DNA of 64,000 nucleotides from Bacillota bacterium (GCA_023386955.1 JAEWIS010000038.1:415160-479159), one strand, 5' to 3'. Numbered from the stretch's first letter, positions 35,642 through 45,077 are shown. Made by a program: numbers and translations. The notes: generated by a model not told the origin, from the letters alone.

Positions 35642-35951
35642 AATTCCTTTTGGCCCAAAGTCTTCGCTCATAATCAAAACGCGACTTTTTCGTACACAGT
35701 CCCTGTCCCGGTATTCCATCCATGGTCATTCCCATTCGACGAGAAACATGTCCGGCGCGGCAAAACCCCGGGAGGGCCTTCAAGCCGGCGCCATCCGCGG
35801 GGTGTCCAGGTACATGGTTTGACGAGATACACCGGAAGGCCCAAATGCGGCCTAGGCCGTGTTACAGACACGTTCTGCCGGCAACCTTCGAATGGTTAAT
35901 AAGCGCAATACGATTATAGTAACACAGCACATGAACGGCATACAAGGGACA

Positions 35952-37268
35952 TCACTGCAAATTGCCCACAAAATTCTGAATTGTTTGAAGGGCACGCTCT
36001 GCCAGTTTTTCGTACTTCAGCTTTTTATTCTTAATTCGTTCCTCCAGAGGCGGCAGCAGCCCGAAATTGGCGTTCATCGGTTGGAAATGGCCCGACTCGG
36101 TAGAGACGATATAATGGGCCATACTGCCGATGGAGGTTTCTGCCGGCAGCACCAGCGGCTCCTGACCGTGCCACAGCCTTGCGGCGTTCAGACCGGCAGC
36201 CAGGCCGGAGGCGGCAGACTCTACATACCCTTCTACTCCTGTCATTTGACCGGCGAAGAACAGGTTGGGCCGTGATTTGAACTGATAGGTGGGCGATAGC
36301 AGCCGGGGGGAATTAATGAAGGTGTTGCGGTGCATCACACCGTAACGGACAAACTCCGCCTGCTCCAGTCCGGGAATCAGGGAGAAAACCCGCTTTTGCT
36401 CACCCCACTTCAGATGGGTCTGGAAGCCTACCAGATTGAACAGCGTCCCTGCCGCGTTATCCTGGCGAAGCTGCACAACCGCATGGGGGAGCTTGCCGGT
36501 ATGGGGATTGATCAGGCCCACAGGCTTCATGGGACCAAACAGGACGGTCTGACGCCCGCGTTTGGCCATCACCTCGATGGGCATGCAGCCCTCGAAATAA
36601 ATCTCCTTCTCGAAGGCCTTTACCGGTGCAGCCTCCGCTTGAATCAGCTCATCGTAGAAGCGGTTGAACTCCTCCTCGGTCATCGGGCAGTTCAGGTAAG
36701 CCGCCTCCCCCTTATCGTACCGGGAAGCCAGATACACCTTGTCCATGTCTACGGAATCCTTCTCCACAATAGGAGCCGCCGCGTCATAGAAATACAGGTA
36801 CTCCTCTCCTGTCAGCGCCTTCAGGCTCTCCGACAGCGCTGGGGACGTCAAGGGCCCGGAGGCAACAATGACGATTCCGTCAGCCGGGATGTCCCGAAGC
36901 TCTTCATTACGCACCTCCACCAGAGGATGGCTGCGGAGTGCTTCCGTAACACCGCCGGAAAAACCATCACGGTCAACCGCCAAGGCGCCGCCGGCAGGTA
37001 CGGCATGTTTGTCCGCTTCGCGTATAATAAGCGAACCTAACGTACGCATTTCTTCCTTCAATAGACCTACCGCATTGGTCAGACCGTTAGCCCGCAGAGA
37101 ATTGCTGCAGACCAGCTCCGCGAATTGATCTGTAATATGTGCCGGCGTTTTCTCCACCGGTCTCATTTCGTAAAGGATTACCGGCACACCGCGGCTGACC
37201 AGCTGCCAAGCGGCTTCGCTGCCCGCCAATCCGGCTCCGATAACAATAACAGGCTGTTGTTGAGTCAC
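35952..37268 (-). CDS. trmFO: TrmFO, folate/FAD-dependent tRNA (uracil-54-C5) methyltransferase
   Basis: The product has 438 aa from a GTG at 37268 with GGGGGAAGG 7 nt upstream. The ATG at 37286 precedes that SD and is unlikely. The FAD-binding motif [14 protein letters not shown] is near the N-terminus, with [20 protein letters not shown] downstream and a second nucleotide-binding segment [21 protein letters not shown]. It makes ribothymidine at position 54 of tRNAs. It lies between topA and the gap. Confidence 0.96.
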   Translation of the reverse strand: MTQQQPVIVIGAGLAGSEAAWQLVSRGVPVILYEMRPVEKTPAHITDQFAELVCSNSLRANGLTNAVGLLKEEMRTLGSLIIREADKHAVPAGGALAVDRDGFSGGVTEALRSHPLVEVRNEELRDIPADGIVIVASGPLTSPALSESLKALTGEEYLYFYDAAAPIVEKDSVDMDKVYLASRYDKGEAAYLNCPMTEEEFNRFYDELIQAEAAPVKAFEKEIYFEGCMPIEVMAKRGRQTVLFGPMKPVGLINPHTGKLPHAVVQLRQDNAAGTLFNLVGFQTHLKWGEQKRVFSLIPGLEQAEFVRYGVMHRNTFINSPRLLSPTYQFKSRPNLFFAGQMTGVEGYVESAASGLAAGLNAARLWHGQEPLVLPAETSIGSMAHYIVSTESGHFQPMNANFGLLPPLEERIKNKKLKYEKLAERALQTIQNFVGNLQ

Positions 37269-37336
37269 AGTGAATCCTTCCCCCATTGCTTATTATTGCG
37301 TTACATTTAATTGTAAATTGGGCACAAAACAAAGTC

Positions 37337-37365
37337 CGGCAGACCGCATCGAGAGCAGTCTGCCG
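37337..37365 (-). terminator. Hairpin between topA and trmFO
   Basis: CGGCAGAC and GTCTGCCG pair exactly with a 13-nt loop on the minus strand. The following sequence, GACTTTGTTTTG, is T-rich but interrupted, so termination may be partial. It lies 66 nt after the topA stop. Confidence 0.55.
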
Positions 37366-37430
37366 TTTAAGCATACCATCATTAATAGAAGCACGCCATC
37401 TGACCGTGTAGAGACTGCCTATGCAGCTCC

Positions 37431-39536
37431 TTAATCCTCGAAATCCGCAGCTTCCTCCTCAGGCTCCTCTTTGTAGTCACATTTGGAGCACTGGATAACC
37501 GTACCACTGCGGTTGGTTTTAGTAATCAGCATCTGGCCGCATTCCGGACAATTCCGTCCCACCGGACGGTCCCAGGATACGAAATCGCAATCGGGATACC
37601 GGTCACAACCGAAGAACACTCTGCCCTTCTTGCTGCGCCGCTCCACAATGTTGCCTGTATTGCAGGAGGGACAAACCACTCCGGTACCCTTGATAATCGG
37701 CTTGGTGTTACGGCAGTCCGGGAAGCCCGAGCAGGCCAGGAATTTGCCAAACCGGCCCATTTTGTAAACCAAGTGGCGTCCGCATTTCTCGCAGAGCTCG
37801 TCGGAGACCTCATCCTGGATTTCGATTTCCTTCATTTCCTCTTCGGCGACCTCCAGCCGCTTTTCGAAGGATTTGTAGAAACCGTTTAATACCTTGACCC
37901 AGTCTTCCCGGCCTTCTTCCACATGATCCAGCTCTTCTTCCATCTGGGCCGTAAAGCCCACATCCAGAATTTCCGGAAAGAATTCCTCCATCAATTCATT
38001 TACCAATTCCCCAATCTCCGTAGGGATAAAGCGCTTTTCCTCCAGAGCCACATAGCCCCGTTTCTGGATGGTCTCGAGAATCGGCGCATAGGTGCTGGGA
38101 CGGCCGATGCCCATTTCCTCCAGCGCACGTACAAGACGGGCTTCGGAGTAACGCGGTGGCGGCTGAGTGAAATGCTGCTTAGGCTCCACTGCCTCACGCT
38201 TCAGCACATTGTCCTTAGCCAGCGGCGGCAGGAACTTTTCCTCATCGCCGGCAGGAGCTTCCTCGTCGCTGCTTTCCACATACACCTTCATGAAGCCGGG
38301 GAACTTCACCTTGGAGCCGACGGCACGGAACATGGAGGCTCCTGCAAGAATATCCACAGTCATGGTATCCATCACTGCCGAGGACATTTGGCTGGCGACG
38401 AAACGCTCCCAAATCAGCTTATACAGCCGGTATTGGTCGCGGCTTAAGAATCCCTTGACTTCCTCAGGTGTCCGCAGCACTGAGCTGGGCCGGATGCCTT
38501 CATGGGCGTCCTGGGCGTTAGCGGCTTTTTTGATATATTGCCGAGGTGTTTCCGGATAATAGGCTTCGCCGTATTTTTCCACAATGAAGCCCTTGGCTTC
38601 CTCCTGCGCCACCGGGGAAATCCGGGTGGAGTCCGTACGCATGTAGGTGATGAGGCCGACAATTCCCTCTTTGCCCAAATCGATGCCCTCGTACAGCTGC
38701 TGGGCCACGGACATGGTTTTGGATGCGCGGAAATTCAGTTTTCTGGCGGCCTCCTGCTGCATCGTACTGGTAATAAAGGGGGCGGAGGGATTGCGGCTCC
38801 GTTCCTTCTCCTTCACCTCGGATACGATGAAGTCAGCACCCTCCAGACCCTGGAGAATAGCCTGGACCTCAGCCTCCGTATGCAGCTCCTGTTTTTGTCC
38901 GCCCGTGCCATAAAACTTGGCTTCAAAGGTATTGGACCCGGACTTGAGCTGAACGGTGATGCTCCAGTATTCTTCCGGGATAAAGGCCTTAATTTCGTCT
39001 TCCCGGTCATTGATCAGCTTCACCGCAACGGATTGTACACGGCCTGCGGAGAGGCCTTTCTTCACCTTTTTCCAGAGCAGCGGACTGATTTTGTAGCCAA
39101 CCAGCCGGTCCAGAATACGTCTGGCCTGCTGGGCGTTAACCAGGTCCTTATTGATGGGCCGTGGCGTCTTAAAGGCATCCTTCACAGCCTGCTTCGTAAT
39201 TTCATTAAATACTACTCGGCATTCTTCCGTATCATCCAGATCCAGATAATGGGCCAGATGCCAGGCAATCGCTTCCCCTTCGCGGTCAGGGTCAGCCGCC
39301 AGATAGACTTTTTTCACTTTTTTGCGGGCATCCTTCAATTCCTTGAGGATATCCCCCTTGCCGCGGATGGTAATATATTTGGGTTCAAAATTGTTGTCAA
39401 ACTCGACGCCCATTTGGCTCTTCGGAAGGTCACGGACATGGCCCATAGAGGCCTTCACGATATATTTGCTGCCTAGGTATTTGCCGATGGTTTTGGCTTT
39501 GGCGGGCGATTCCACAATAACTAGAGAGTCTGCCAT
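37431..39536 (-). CDS. topA: DNA topoisomerase I
   Basis: The product has 701 aa. The Toprim domain shows [12 protein letters not shown] and the DPDREGEA acidic motif (82-89). The catalytic Tyr298 lies in [14 protein letters not shown]. The C-terminus has several zinc-ribbon modules with paired cysteines ([42 protein letters not shown]). It relaxes negative supercoils. It is followed by trmFO as in Bacillus. Confidence 0.98.
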   Translation of the reverse strand: MADSLVIVESPAKAKTIGKYLGSKYIVKASMGHVRDLPKSQMGVEFDNNFEPKYITIRGKGDILKELKDARKKVKKVYLAADPDREGEAIAWHLAHYLDLDDTEECRVVFNEITKQAVKDAFKTPRPINKDLVNAQQARRILDRLVGYKISPLLWKKVKKGLSAGRVQSVAVKLINDREDEIKAFIPEEYWSITVQLKSGSNTFEAKFYGTGGQKQELHTEAEVQAILQGLEGADFIVSEVKEKERSRNPSAPFITSTMQQEAARKLNFRASKTMSVAQQLYEGIDLGKEGIVGLITYMRTDSTRISPVAQEEAKGFIVEKYGEAYYPETPRQYIKKAANAQDAHEGIRPSSVLRTPEEVKGFLSRDQYRLYKLIWERFVASQMSSAVMDTMTVDILAGASMFRAVGSKVKFPGFMKVYVESSDEEAPAGDEEKFLPPLAKDNVLKREAVEPKQHFTQPPPRYSEARLVRALEEMGIGRPSTYAPILETIQKRGYVALEEKRFIPTEIGELVNELMEEFFPEILDVGFTAQMEEELDHVEEGREDWVKVLNGFYKSFEKRLEVAEEEMKEIEIQDEVSDELCEKCGRHLVYKMGRFGKFLACSGFPDCRNTKPIIKGTGVVCPSCNTGNIVERRSKKGRVFFGCDRYPDCDFVSWDRPVGRNCPECGQMLITKTNRSGTVIQCSKCDYKEEPEEEAADFED

Positions 39537-39578
39537 TTGCCTTCCTCCCCCCTGGATACTCGATGTATCCTGTTGGAC

Positions 39579-40685
39579 TTAAGATAGAAGCATATATAAC
39601 GAGCCCGGAAGTTGCCCGATCCTCTTCTTCAACTGTAAAGATAACAGAATTGAATGCAAATGTCCAAAATTTGTTTGCAAGCGCTCTATCAGCTCGTCGA
39701 TGGATGCGGGGCCATCCGCCAAAACCGCAGCCACCCGCTCCTCTTCGGCAGTGAGTACAGGAAGGTATTCTCTAGTGTACGCCATCGTCTTCAGGCTATT
39801 CCGGCCCATGTCCGGCAGGTGCCCGAATTCTTTCAGTATATCCGCCGCGGAGGTGACCAGCTTAGCTCCTTCTTCACGGATCAAATCATGGGTGCCCCTG
39901 CTTTTGGGAGACGTGACCTGGCCGGGGACGGCAAACACCTCCCGAAATTCCCCCTCCGCATATTTGGCGGTGATCAGAGAGCCGCTCCTGGCCGCCGCCT
40001 CCACCACCACCGTCCCCAGGGTCAACCCGGCGATAATCCGGTTGCGTTGGGGGAACAGCCCCTGTGCTGCCTGTGTGCCGGGGGGATATTCCGACAGCAC
40101 CAAACCCTGCTCGGCGACTTTCCGGTAAAGCAGGGTATGCTCCCGGGGATAAATCACATCAATGCCGCAGCCCAAAACAGCGATAGTGCTCCCCTCCTCC
40201 TTCAGCGCACCCTCATGTGCTTCCCCGTCGATGCCTCTGGCCAGGCCGCTGACCACACAGACGTCGGAGCACGACAGCTCCTCCGCCATCCGGGAGGCGA
40301 TTCTTTTGCCGTATACTGTAGGGGTGCGGGTGCCTACCATGGCGATAGCGTACTTCTTCAATAGCTCCCGCCGCCCGATGGTATAGATCACCCACGGGGG
40401 TGCTGCCGTCTCATTCAGGAGCGGGGGATACTCCTCATCCCCCCGGGCGATAGGTACAACCACAGAATCGGCATACGCCTCCTCCATCCGGTTCAGATAG
40501 TCCCGGGACAAACCTCTGGACAAGAGCTCCGCCTTTCCAGGCGCCAACCGCAGCGCAGCCAACTGTCCGGGGGTAAGCCCGGCCAGTTCCTGCAGGTCCG
40601 GAAAATAGTCCGTTAGCCGCTGGATGGTTTTCCAGCCGATCCCTTCCATTTCGTGCAAGGCCACAAGTACATGATGATGATTCAT
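39579..40685 (-). CDS. dprA: DNA processing protein DprA (Smf)
   Basis: The product has 368 aa from the ATG at 40685, which has AGGAG upstream. The 66 extra codons of the longer frame run through the sucD terminator and are not coding. An N-terminal helix-hairpin-helix-like domain is followed by the Rossmann-like core with AMVGTRTPTVYGKRIA, VVSGLARGIDGEAHEGAL and PPGTQAAQGLFPQRNRIIAGL, then a C-terminal winged helix. It loads RecA on incoming ssDNA. Confidence 0.96.
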   Translation of the reverse strand: MNHHHVLVALHEMEGIGWKTIQRLTDYFPDLQELAGLTPGQLAALRLAPGKAELLSRGLSRDYLNRMEEAYADSVVVPIARGDEEYPPLLNETAAPPWVIYTIGRRELLKKYAIAMVGTRTPTVYGKRIASRMAEELSCSDVCVVSGLARGIDGEAHEGALKEEGSTIAVLGCGIDVIYPREHTLLYRKVAEQGLVLSEYPPGTQAAQGLFPQRNRIIAGLTLGTVVVEAAARSGSLITAKYAEGEFREVFAVPGQVTSPKSRGTHDLIREEGAKLVTSAADILKEFGHLPDMGRNSLKTMAYTREYLPVLTAEEERVAAVLADGPASIDELIERLQTNFGHLHSILLSLQLKKRIGQLPGSLYMLLS

Positions 40686-40727
40686 AGAGTTTCGGTCTCC
40701 TTTAATAGAATAAGATGGGGTAAAAAT

Positions 40728-40773
40728 AAAAAAGCCCTCCGAGATCCGCGCGTTACGCGAATCATCGGAAGGC
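40728..40773 (-). terminator. Intrinsic terminator after sucD
   Basis: The minus-strand stem GCCTTCCGATGATTCGCG pairs with CGCGCGGATCTCGGAGGGC around TAA and is followed by TTTTTTATTTTTA. It ends the sucC-sucD unit 21 nt after the sucD stop and separates it from dprA. Confidence 0.88.
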
Positions 40774-40794
40774 TGCTTGCCTATCCGTACACAA

Positions 40795-41727
40795 TTATGA
40801 GCTCGTGACACAATGCTGGAGAATGCCCTTGTCTTCCAGAACAGCGACAAGTGTAGCCCCCATCTCCGCAGGAGTAGGTGCAACGCGGATGCCGCAGCGC
40901 TCCATCACCGCCACCTTCTCCGCTGCCGTGCCTTTGCCTCCGGAGATGATCGCTCCGGCATGACCCATACGTTTGCCTGCGGGAGCGGTCTGGCCGCCGA
41001 TAAAGCCCACCACCGGCTTGGTCATATTGGCGGCCACCCACTCCGCCGCTTCCTCCTCGGCGGTACCGCCGATTTCACCGATCATAATCACGGCATGGGT
41101 ATCCGGATCTTCATTAAATAGCTTGAGAATATCGATAAACTCGGAGCCCTTTACCGGATCGCCGCCAATGCCCACTGCACTGGATTGCCCGATGCCCCGG
41201 GTAGTCAGCTGATGGACCGCCTCATAGGTCAGAGTCCCGCTGCGGGAAACCACTCCTACATGGCCGGGCATATGGATATATCCGGGCATAATGCCGATTT
41301 TGCACTCTCCGGGCGTGATGACCCCCGGACAGTTGGGGCCGATCAGCCGGGTGCGTTTGCCTTCCATGAACCGTTTCACACGGACCATATCCAGCACCGG
41401 AATTCCCTCCGTTATGCAGATGCATAAATCCAGGTCTGCGTCCACCGCCTCCATGATGGCATCCGCCGCGAATGCGGGGGGTACATAAATCACCGAAGCA
41501 TTGGCGCCTGTGGCTTCCTTGGCCTCGCTCACCGTATTATACACCGGAAGCTGGACCGTTGTCCCATTTTCCAAGGAAAAATCCACCTGCAGCCCGCCTT
41601 TGCCCGGAACCGCCCCGGCCACCATCTGGGTTCCGTACTCCAGACCGCCCTTGGTATGAAACATGCCTGTGGTCCCTGTCATGTTCTGCGTGATTACCTT
41701 GGTATGCCTGTTCACCAGAATACTCAT
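40795..41727 (-). CDS. sucD: Succinyl-CoA synthetase alpha subunit
   Basis: The product has 310 aa. The CoA-binding Rossmann domain ([26 protein letters not shown]) is followed by the ligase domain with [23 protein letters not shown] and the phosphohistidine site [14 protein letters not shown]. It forms succinate and ATP or GTP with SucC. It is 28 nt after sucC. Confidence 0.97.
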   Translation of the reverse strand: MSILVNRHTKVITQNMTGTTGMFHTKGGLEYGTQMVAGAVPGKGGLQVDFSLENGTTVQLPVYNTVSEAKEATGANASVIYVPPAFAADAIMEAVDADLDLCICITEGIPVLDMVRVKRFMEGKRTRLIGPNCPGVITPGECKIGIMPGYIHMPGHVGVVSRSGTLTYEAVHQLTTRGIGQSSAVGIGGDPVKGSEFIDILKLFNEDPDTHAVIMIGEIGGTAEEEAAEWVAANMTKPVVGFIGGQTAPAGKRMGHAGAIISGGKGTAAEKVAVMERCGIRVAPTPAEMGATLVAVLEDKGILQHCVTSS

Positions 41728-41755
41728 AATAACCGCCCTCCCGGAAGGATATCGA

Positions 41756-42916
41756 TTAGCCTACCTGTGCCACAATCTTCTGCGCGCCGTCAGCCATGGA
41801 ATCCGCCGCAATGATGTTCAGCCCGGATTCCCCGAGAAGCCGCTTGCCCTGCTCCACATTGGTACCCTCGAGACGGACTACCAACGGGCGGTCCAACCCC
41901 ACCTGCTTCGCCGCTTCGATGACACCTCCCGCAATCACATCACAGCGCATGATCCCGCCGAATATATTAACGAAAATCCCCTTAACCTTCTCATCCTTCA
42001 GAATGATCTTGAAGGCCTCGGTCACCTTCTCCGCTGTCGCGCCGCCGCCCACATCCAAGAAATTCGCCGGTTCCCCACCGTAATATTTAATGATATCCAT
42101 CGTCGCCATAGCCAAGCCCGCCCCATTGACCATACAGCCGATATTGCCGTCCAGCGCAATGTAGGACAGATCGAATTTGGAGGCTTCAATCTCCTTCTCG
42201 TCCTCTTCGTCCAAATCCCGCAGCGCCTGGATATCCGGGTGCCGGTAAAGCGCATTGGAGTCGAAGTTCAGCTTGGCGTCCAGCGCCATCACCTGGCCGT
42301 CGCCGGTGACCACCAGGGGATTAATCTCCGCAATGGAACAATCCTTATCGATAAAGGCATGATAAAGCGCTGTCATAAATCCGACAGCCTTTGACACCAG
42401 CTTATCCGGAATGCGGATCGCATATGCCAGCTTCCGGGCCTGGAAGGCCTGAAGTCCAACAGCAGGATCTATGACCTCCTTGAAAATCTTCTCTGGGGAA
42501 TGGGCAGCCACCTCTTCAATCTCGGTGCCCCCTTCCTCGGAGGCCATCATCACCACCCGGCCTGTTGCCCGGTCCACCACCACGCCGATGTAATATTCCT
42601 TCTTGATGTCACAGCCCTGTTCAATCAGAAGCCGCTTGACCACCTTGCCCTCAGGGCCGGTTTGATGAGTGACCAACACCTTACCAAGGATCTGTTCGGC
42701 AAAGCTGCGGACCTCATCGGGGTTGCGGGCCACCTTGACTCCTCCCGCTTTCCCTCGGCCTCCGGCATGAATCTGCGCCTTCACCACAACCACGGTCGTC
42801 CCCAAAGCCTTAGCTGCTTCCACTGCCTCTTCCGCTGAAAACGCAACAATGCCATCGGGAACCGCGACTCCGTACTGCTTCAAAACAGCCTTGCCCTGAT
42901 ACTCGTGGATATTCAT
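41756..42916 (-). CDS. sucC: Succinyl-CoA synthetase beta subunit
   Basis: The product has 386 aa from the ATG at 42916 with GGAGG at 10 nt. The first ATG of the frame (42940) lacks an SD. It begins [17 protein letters not shown] and shows the ATP-grasp block [18 protein letters not shown], then [13 protein letters not shown] and [15 protein letters not shown]. It is the first gene of sucCD. Confidence 0.97.
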   Translation of the reverse strand: MNIHEYQGKAVLKQYGVAVPDGIVAFSAEEAVEAAKALGTTVVVVKAQIHAGGRGKAGGVKVARNPDEVRSFAEQILGKVLVTHQTGPEGKVVKRLLIEQGCDIKKEYYIGVVVDRATGRVVMMASEEGGTEIEEVAAHSPEKIFKEVIDPAVGLQAFQARKLAYAIRIPDKLVSKAVGFMTALYHAFIDKDCSIAEINPLVVTGDGQVMALDAKLNFDSNALYRHPDIQALRDLDEEDEKEIEASKFDLSYIALDGNIGCMVNGAGLAMATMDIIKYYGGEPANFLDVGGGATAEKVTEAFKIILKDEKVKGIFVNIFGGIMRCDVIAGGVIEAAKQVGLDRPLVVRLEGTNVEQGKRLLGESGLNIIAADSMADGAQKIVAQVG

Positions 42917-43039
42917 GGCTTCGAGTCCTCCCTCATTCATTATGAAACAGGGTCATGCATCTTGAATCCTTATTCGCCTTCCTGGGTAAATAATCCTTCA
43001 CACAATCGTCAATTATGACAATTTAGAAAATCTTTTCAT

Positions 43040-43071
43040 ATTGTATCACGTCCGAAGAAACTTTGCCTTTA
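43040..43071 (-). promoter_or_regulatory. Candidate extended -10 promoter for sucCD
   Basis: The minus strand has TGATACAAT, an extended -10 with TACAAT at 43040-43045. No good -35 lies 16-18 nt upstream. It is about 125 nt before the sucC ATG. Low confidence. Confidence 0.35.
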
Positions 43072-43099
43072 TTTTTAAATGGGAATCATTATTTTTAAG

Positions 43100-43131
43100 A
43101 AAAAAACACCGGCTCCAGTGAGCACGGTGTT
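43100..43131 (-). terminator. Intrinsic terminator after the zinc-ribbon gene
   Basis: On the minus strand AACACCG, a T bulge, GCTC, ACTG loop, GAGC, then CGGTGTT form a near-perfect stem followed by six to seven T residues. It lies 20 nt past the stop of the zinc-ribbon gene. Confidence 0.9.
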
Positions 43132-43150
43132 TTGGCCTGTTCCTGCATCA

Positions 43151-43423
43151 TTACAGCCCTTGTCCGGGATTGGTGTTTTGCCGCGGCTCCCTTTCCGCCT
43201 GCTTCACAAAACGGAGCTCATTACCGGTAAATCCGCACACCCGGCATTGAATATTCGGCTCCGGTTCCGCAATCTGCAGCGGATCCTCCTGGACCGTTAC
43301 GGAGCCTGTAATGGCATCCTTCATGAAGCTTTGGCTATAAGTGGTCACCACGTTGAACTTCACCCGGTTGGAACGGCAATTGGGGCAAAAATAAGGCTTA
43401 TCCTGCATTTGGTTATCTGTCAT
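43151..43423 (-). CDS. Small zinc-ribbon protein, uncharacterised
   Basis: The product has 90 aa from the ATG at 43423 with GAGGTG nearby. Two CxxC pairs (CPNC near residue 15 and CRVC near residue 65) suggest one zinc ribbon, with basic and aromatic residues between. It is 235 nt upstream of sucC on the same strand and has its own terminator. A nucleic-acid binding role is inferred. Confidence 0.65.
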   Translation of the reverse strand: MTDNQMQDKPYFCPNCRSNRVKFNVVTTYSQSFMKDAITGSVTVQEDPLQIAEPEPNIQCRVCGFTGNELRFVKQAEREPRQNTNPGQGL

Positions 43424-43569
43424 TATGCTCACCTCTATCCCCAGTATTCCCCAGAGACAGGTGTATCTATTCTTGGAAGAGCCAACGGAAAATAGGTTTA
43501 TGCGGGATGAAAAAACTATCACTCTTCCAGAATTTTAGAAGAATATAGTATTCAGGAAGGAGTGATCTT

Positions 43570-43611
43570 ATGGCATTCACAACAGGAATCATAAGGCCGT
43601 TTGTTCCATAA
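43570..43611 (+). CDS. Possible 13-codon peptide ORF (MAFTTGIIRPFVP)
   Basis: An ATG with a strong SD (AAGGAG, 7 nt spacing) opens only 13 codons, ending at TAA. It lies 28 nt before the broken glycosyltransferase. It may be a leader peptide for that gene or a remnant. The evidence is the SD alone. Confidence 0.3.
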   Translation: MAFTTGIIRPFVP

Positions 43612-43639
43612 ACTGGAAGAATAACAGGAGCTGGAAAGG

Positions 43640-44258
43640 GTGAGAAGCGTGGTGGACACTGGGATAGTAATGCCTGTTTATTACCAGAAGCCTGAACATA
43701 TTCAAGCTGTTTTGGAGCAAAGCTATGCCGCATTCCGCTTTATCATCGTGATCGACGGAGCTCCGGAAATGCTTGAGCAGGTTCTTCGTTATACCGCCGA
43801 AGACCCGAGGGTGGAAATCATCGCCATCTTGTTCCCAATTACCCGGAGCTGAGCATATGGATGTTCGGCGATGCCAAGTTGGATAACGAATGGGAGCGCA
43901 GCCAATTCGATGCACGGGTGGAGGCGTTAGGCCTGACCCGGCATATTATATGAGGCGATGCTCTGCCGTTGTCCGGTGTGTGTTATCCTCCTCTTCAGAC
44001 GGGATTAACCGGATGATCGTGCACAAAAAAACAGGCATGTTACACCCCAGCGGGGACACGGATACTGCCTATCATATGGCCCGCACTCTTATGGAAGACC
44101 TTCCGCTCCGCCGGCAGATACGACGGGCAGGAATGCTGCATATCCGCAGCCGCTTCAGGCCGGAACGGTATGTGGGCAGCTTTGCGGAATGTCCACTGCT
44201 CGCCAGGGATGAAATCCGCACTTTTGTATCCCGTCAAAAGGATTACTATTTTGTCTAA
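43640..44258 (+). pseudogene. Decayed glycosyltransferase gene with frameshift and internal deletions
   Basis: A GTG at 43640 with GGAAAGG upstream starts a GT2-like N-terminus (TGIVMPVYYQKPEHIQAVL and FIIVIDGAPE). The frame stops at 43852, but a shifted frame continues with PNYPELSIWMFGDAKLDNEWERS to a stop near 43951. A third segment in another frame carries a GT-B type C-terminus (SSDGINRMIVHKKTGMLHPSGDTD) ending at 44258. Much of the middle is missing. This is best explained as a degraded GT2/GT4 glycosyltransferase gene. Confidence 0.75.
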
Positions 44259-44298
44259 ATCTGCGATTGCCCGAGAAATACACCATTTATTCTCCACT

Positions 44299-44412
44299 CT
44301 ATTTCCGGCTGCGGTTATAAGAGCCCTTCCCTTTTTTATTGGGTTTGACTCTCGTAACCGGGCTCCGGACCCAGGTTTGTCTGCCGATATCGGTCCTGCG
44401 CCGTTGTTTCAT
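44299..44412 (-). CDS. Small highly basic 37-aa protein
   Basis: It starts at the ATG at 44412, 8 nt after GGAGG. The product begins MKQRRRTDIGRQTWVR and ends SYNRSRK, with about a third of residues Arg or Lys. It lies 36 nt downstream of the tRNA-like gene on the same strand and may be co-transcribed. Short basic proteins with this N-terminus occur in relatives as far as I recall. Function unknown, perhaps nucleic-acid binding (inference). Confidence 0.5.
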   Translation of the reverse strand: MKQRRRTDIGRQTWVRSPVTRVKPNKKGKGSYNRSRK

Positions 44413-44447
44413 GTGCTTAGCCTCCATTAAAGAAATTTCATATATGT

Positions 44448-44519
44448 GGAGATCAACCGGATTTGAACCGGTGATAACGGGGTCGTGCCCCGCCGCGGTA
44501 GCCATTTCGCCATGATCCC
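44448..44519 (-). tRNA. Aberrant tRNA-like gene (probable pseudo-tRNA)
   Basis: It lies 1 nt downstream of tRNA-Phe. A 7-bp acceptor stem GGGATCA/TGATCTC (one G-T), D arm GCG-AAATGGCTAC-CGC and T arm ACCGG-TTCAAAT-CCGGT are intact. The anticodon arm is abnormal: GCGGG-GCACGAC-CCCGT lacks the universal T33 (C is present) and can fold as a 6-bp stem with a 5-nt CACGA loop. If read as a normal 7-nt loop the anticodon would be ACG (Arg). The 3' end is C then A, so CCA is not cleanly encoded. An alternative 5-bp acceptor with encoded T-CCA is possible. The D arm recalls His-type tRNAs and the 3' end Cys-type. Confidence 0.55.
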
Positions 44520-44520
44520 A

Positions 44521-44596
44521 TGGTGGTCGGAGCCGGATTTGAACCGGCGACGCATGGTTCTTCAAACCATCGCTCTACCAACTGAGCTATCCAACC
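44521..44596 (-). tRNA. tRNA-Phe (GAA)
   Basis: A 76-nt cloverleaf with encoded CCA. The acceptor is GGTTGGA/TCCGACC, D arm GCTC-AGTTGGTA-GAGC, anticodon arm ATGGT-TTGAAGA-ACCAT with anticodon GAA, and T arm GCCGG-TTCAAAT-CCGGC. All invariant positions are normal. A long leader with a strong promoter precedes it (45049-45077). Confidence 0.96.
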
Positions 44597-44661
44597 ATTG
44601 CTGCCAAAAGCGCCTTAAACTTGAAAAAGTGAACAGGAACATACGTTCCGTGTGGGGGTAC

Positions 44662-44766
44662 AAAAAAAACCGCTTGTTTAGCCGTGGCCACTTGCACTTG
44701 TTCTCCAGGTTCAGCCTTGGAAAAGTATGTGCAAATGGACCACTTGCCGGATGCAAGCAGCCTTTT
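44662..44766 (-). terminator. Terminator/attenuator-like structure upstream of tRNA-Phe
   Basis: On the minus strand AAAAGGCTGCTTG (44754-44766) can pair with CAAGCGGTTTTTT (44664-44676), enclosing a 12-bp stem GGTCCATTTGCAC/GTGCAAGTGGCC (44729-44741 with 44686-44697, one bulge). Eight T residues (44662-44669) follow. A competing local hairpin CTTGC-ATCCG-GCAAG uses the same 5' arm and would disrupt the outer stem. Folding is by eye only. Confidence 0.5.
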
Positions 44767-44821
44767 ACGTACGGTTCTATGGATCTACGGATTCAAAGAA
44801 GAATCAGTCCGTGATTCATGA

Positions 44822-44959
44822 TCACGTCAGCTCCGTCCTCCTTGCCGAAGGATTGGACAGCCCTAACGATGTACGTAAAATATACCGATGCAGGGTATGA
44901 AATAGGCTTGAAAAAAAGTGACTAAATCGTTCATGCTCATAAAATGACCGGAATCTCAT
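44822..44959 (-). CDS. 45-codon leader ORF rich in Phe and His upstream of tRNA-Phe
   Basis: The ATG at 44959 has AAGGAAGG with 8-nt spacing. The peptide starts MRFRSFYEHERFSHFFSSL and contains six Phe within residues 3-20 and four His by residue 24, then a polar tail to the TGA at 44822. It is about 83 nt downstream of the predicted transcription start and upstream of a terminator-like hairpin and the tRNA-Phe gene. The layout resembles a ribosome-mediated attenuation leader. Translation is not proven, and local AT richness (a T7 run) could inflate Phe codons. Confidence 0.4.
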   Translation of the reverse strand: MRFRSFYEHERFSHFFSSLFHTLHRYILRTSLGLSNPSARRTELT

Positions 44960-45048
44960 CGCCTATCCCTTCCTTTCACCAGAATTTTTCGTTCATCGTT
45001 GTCTTTAACCGCTTCTTAAGTTTAATGCGTTACCGCTTTACATAATTG

Positions 45049-45077
45049 ATATTATCATGGTATTTTATAGATGTCAA
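45049..45077 (-). promoter_or_regulatory. Strong sigma-A promoter for the tRNA-Phe leader transcript
   Basis: The minus strand has a consensus TTGACA (45072-45077), a 17-nt spacer and TAATAT (45049-45054). The start would be near 45042, about 445 nt before the tRNA-Phe gene. It is unusually far for a tRNA promoter, leaving a long leader. Confidence 0.8.

Larger units (their letters stand above)
35388..35951 (-). other. 564-bp intergenic gap between trmFO and hslV
   Basis: No convincing gene is present. The gap contains a hairpin (35404-35423), the nested repeat (35457-35641), a GC-rich unclassified stretch (about 35720-35880) and, on the minus strand, a TATAAT -10 hexamer (35913-35918) without a good -35. 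The xerC/codV gene expected here from Bacillus order is missing, and no integrase motif can be read in any frame. Confidence 0.7.

Noticed and set aside
35640..35951. Degraded xerC remnant
   Set aside because: No tyrosine-recombinase motifs could be read in any frame of this GC-rich stretch.
40686..40883. N-terminal extension of DprA
   Set aside because: It would translate the sucD terminator; AGGAG and homology place the start at 40685.
44597..45042. T-box riboswitch in the tRNA-Phe leader
   Set aside because: No T-box core (AGGGTGGNACCGCG) or specifier-loop motifs were found; the ORF/terminator reading fits better.
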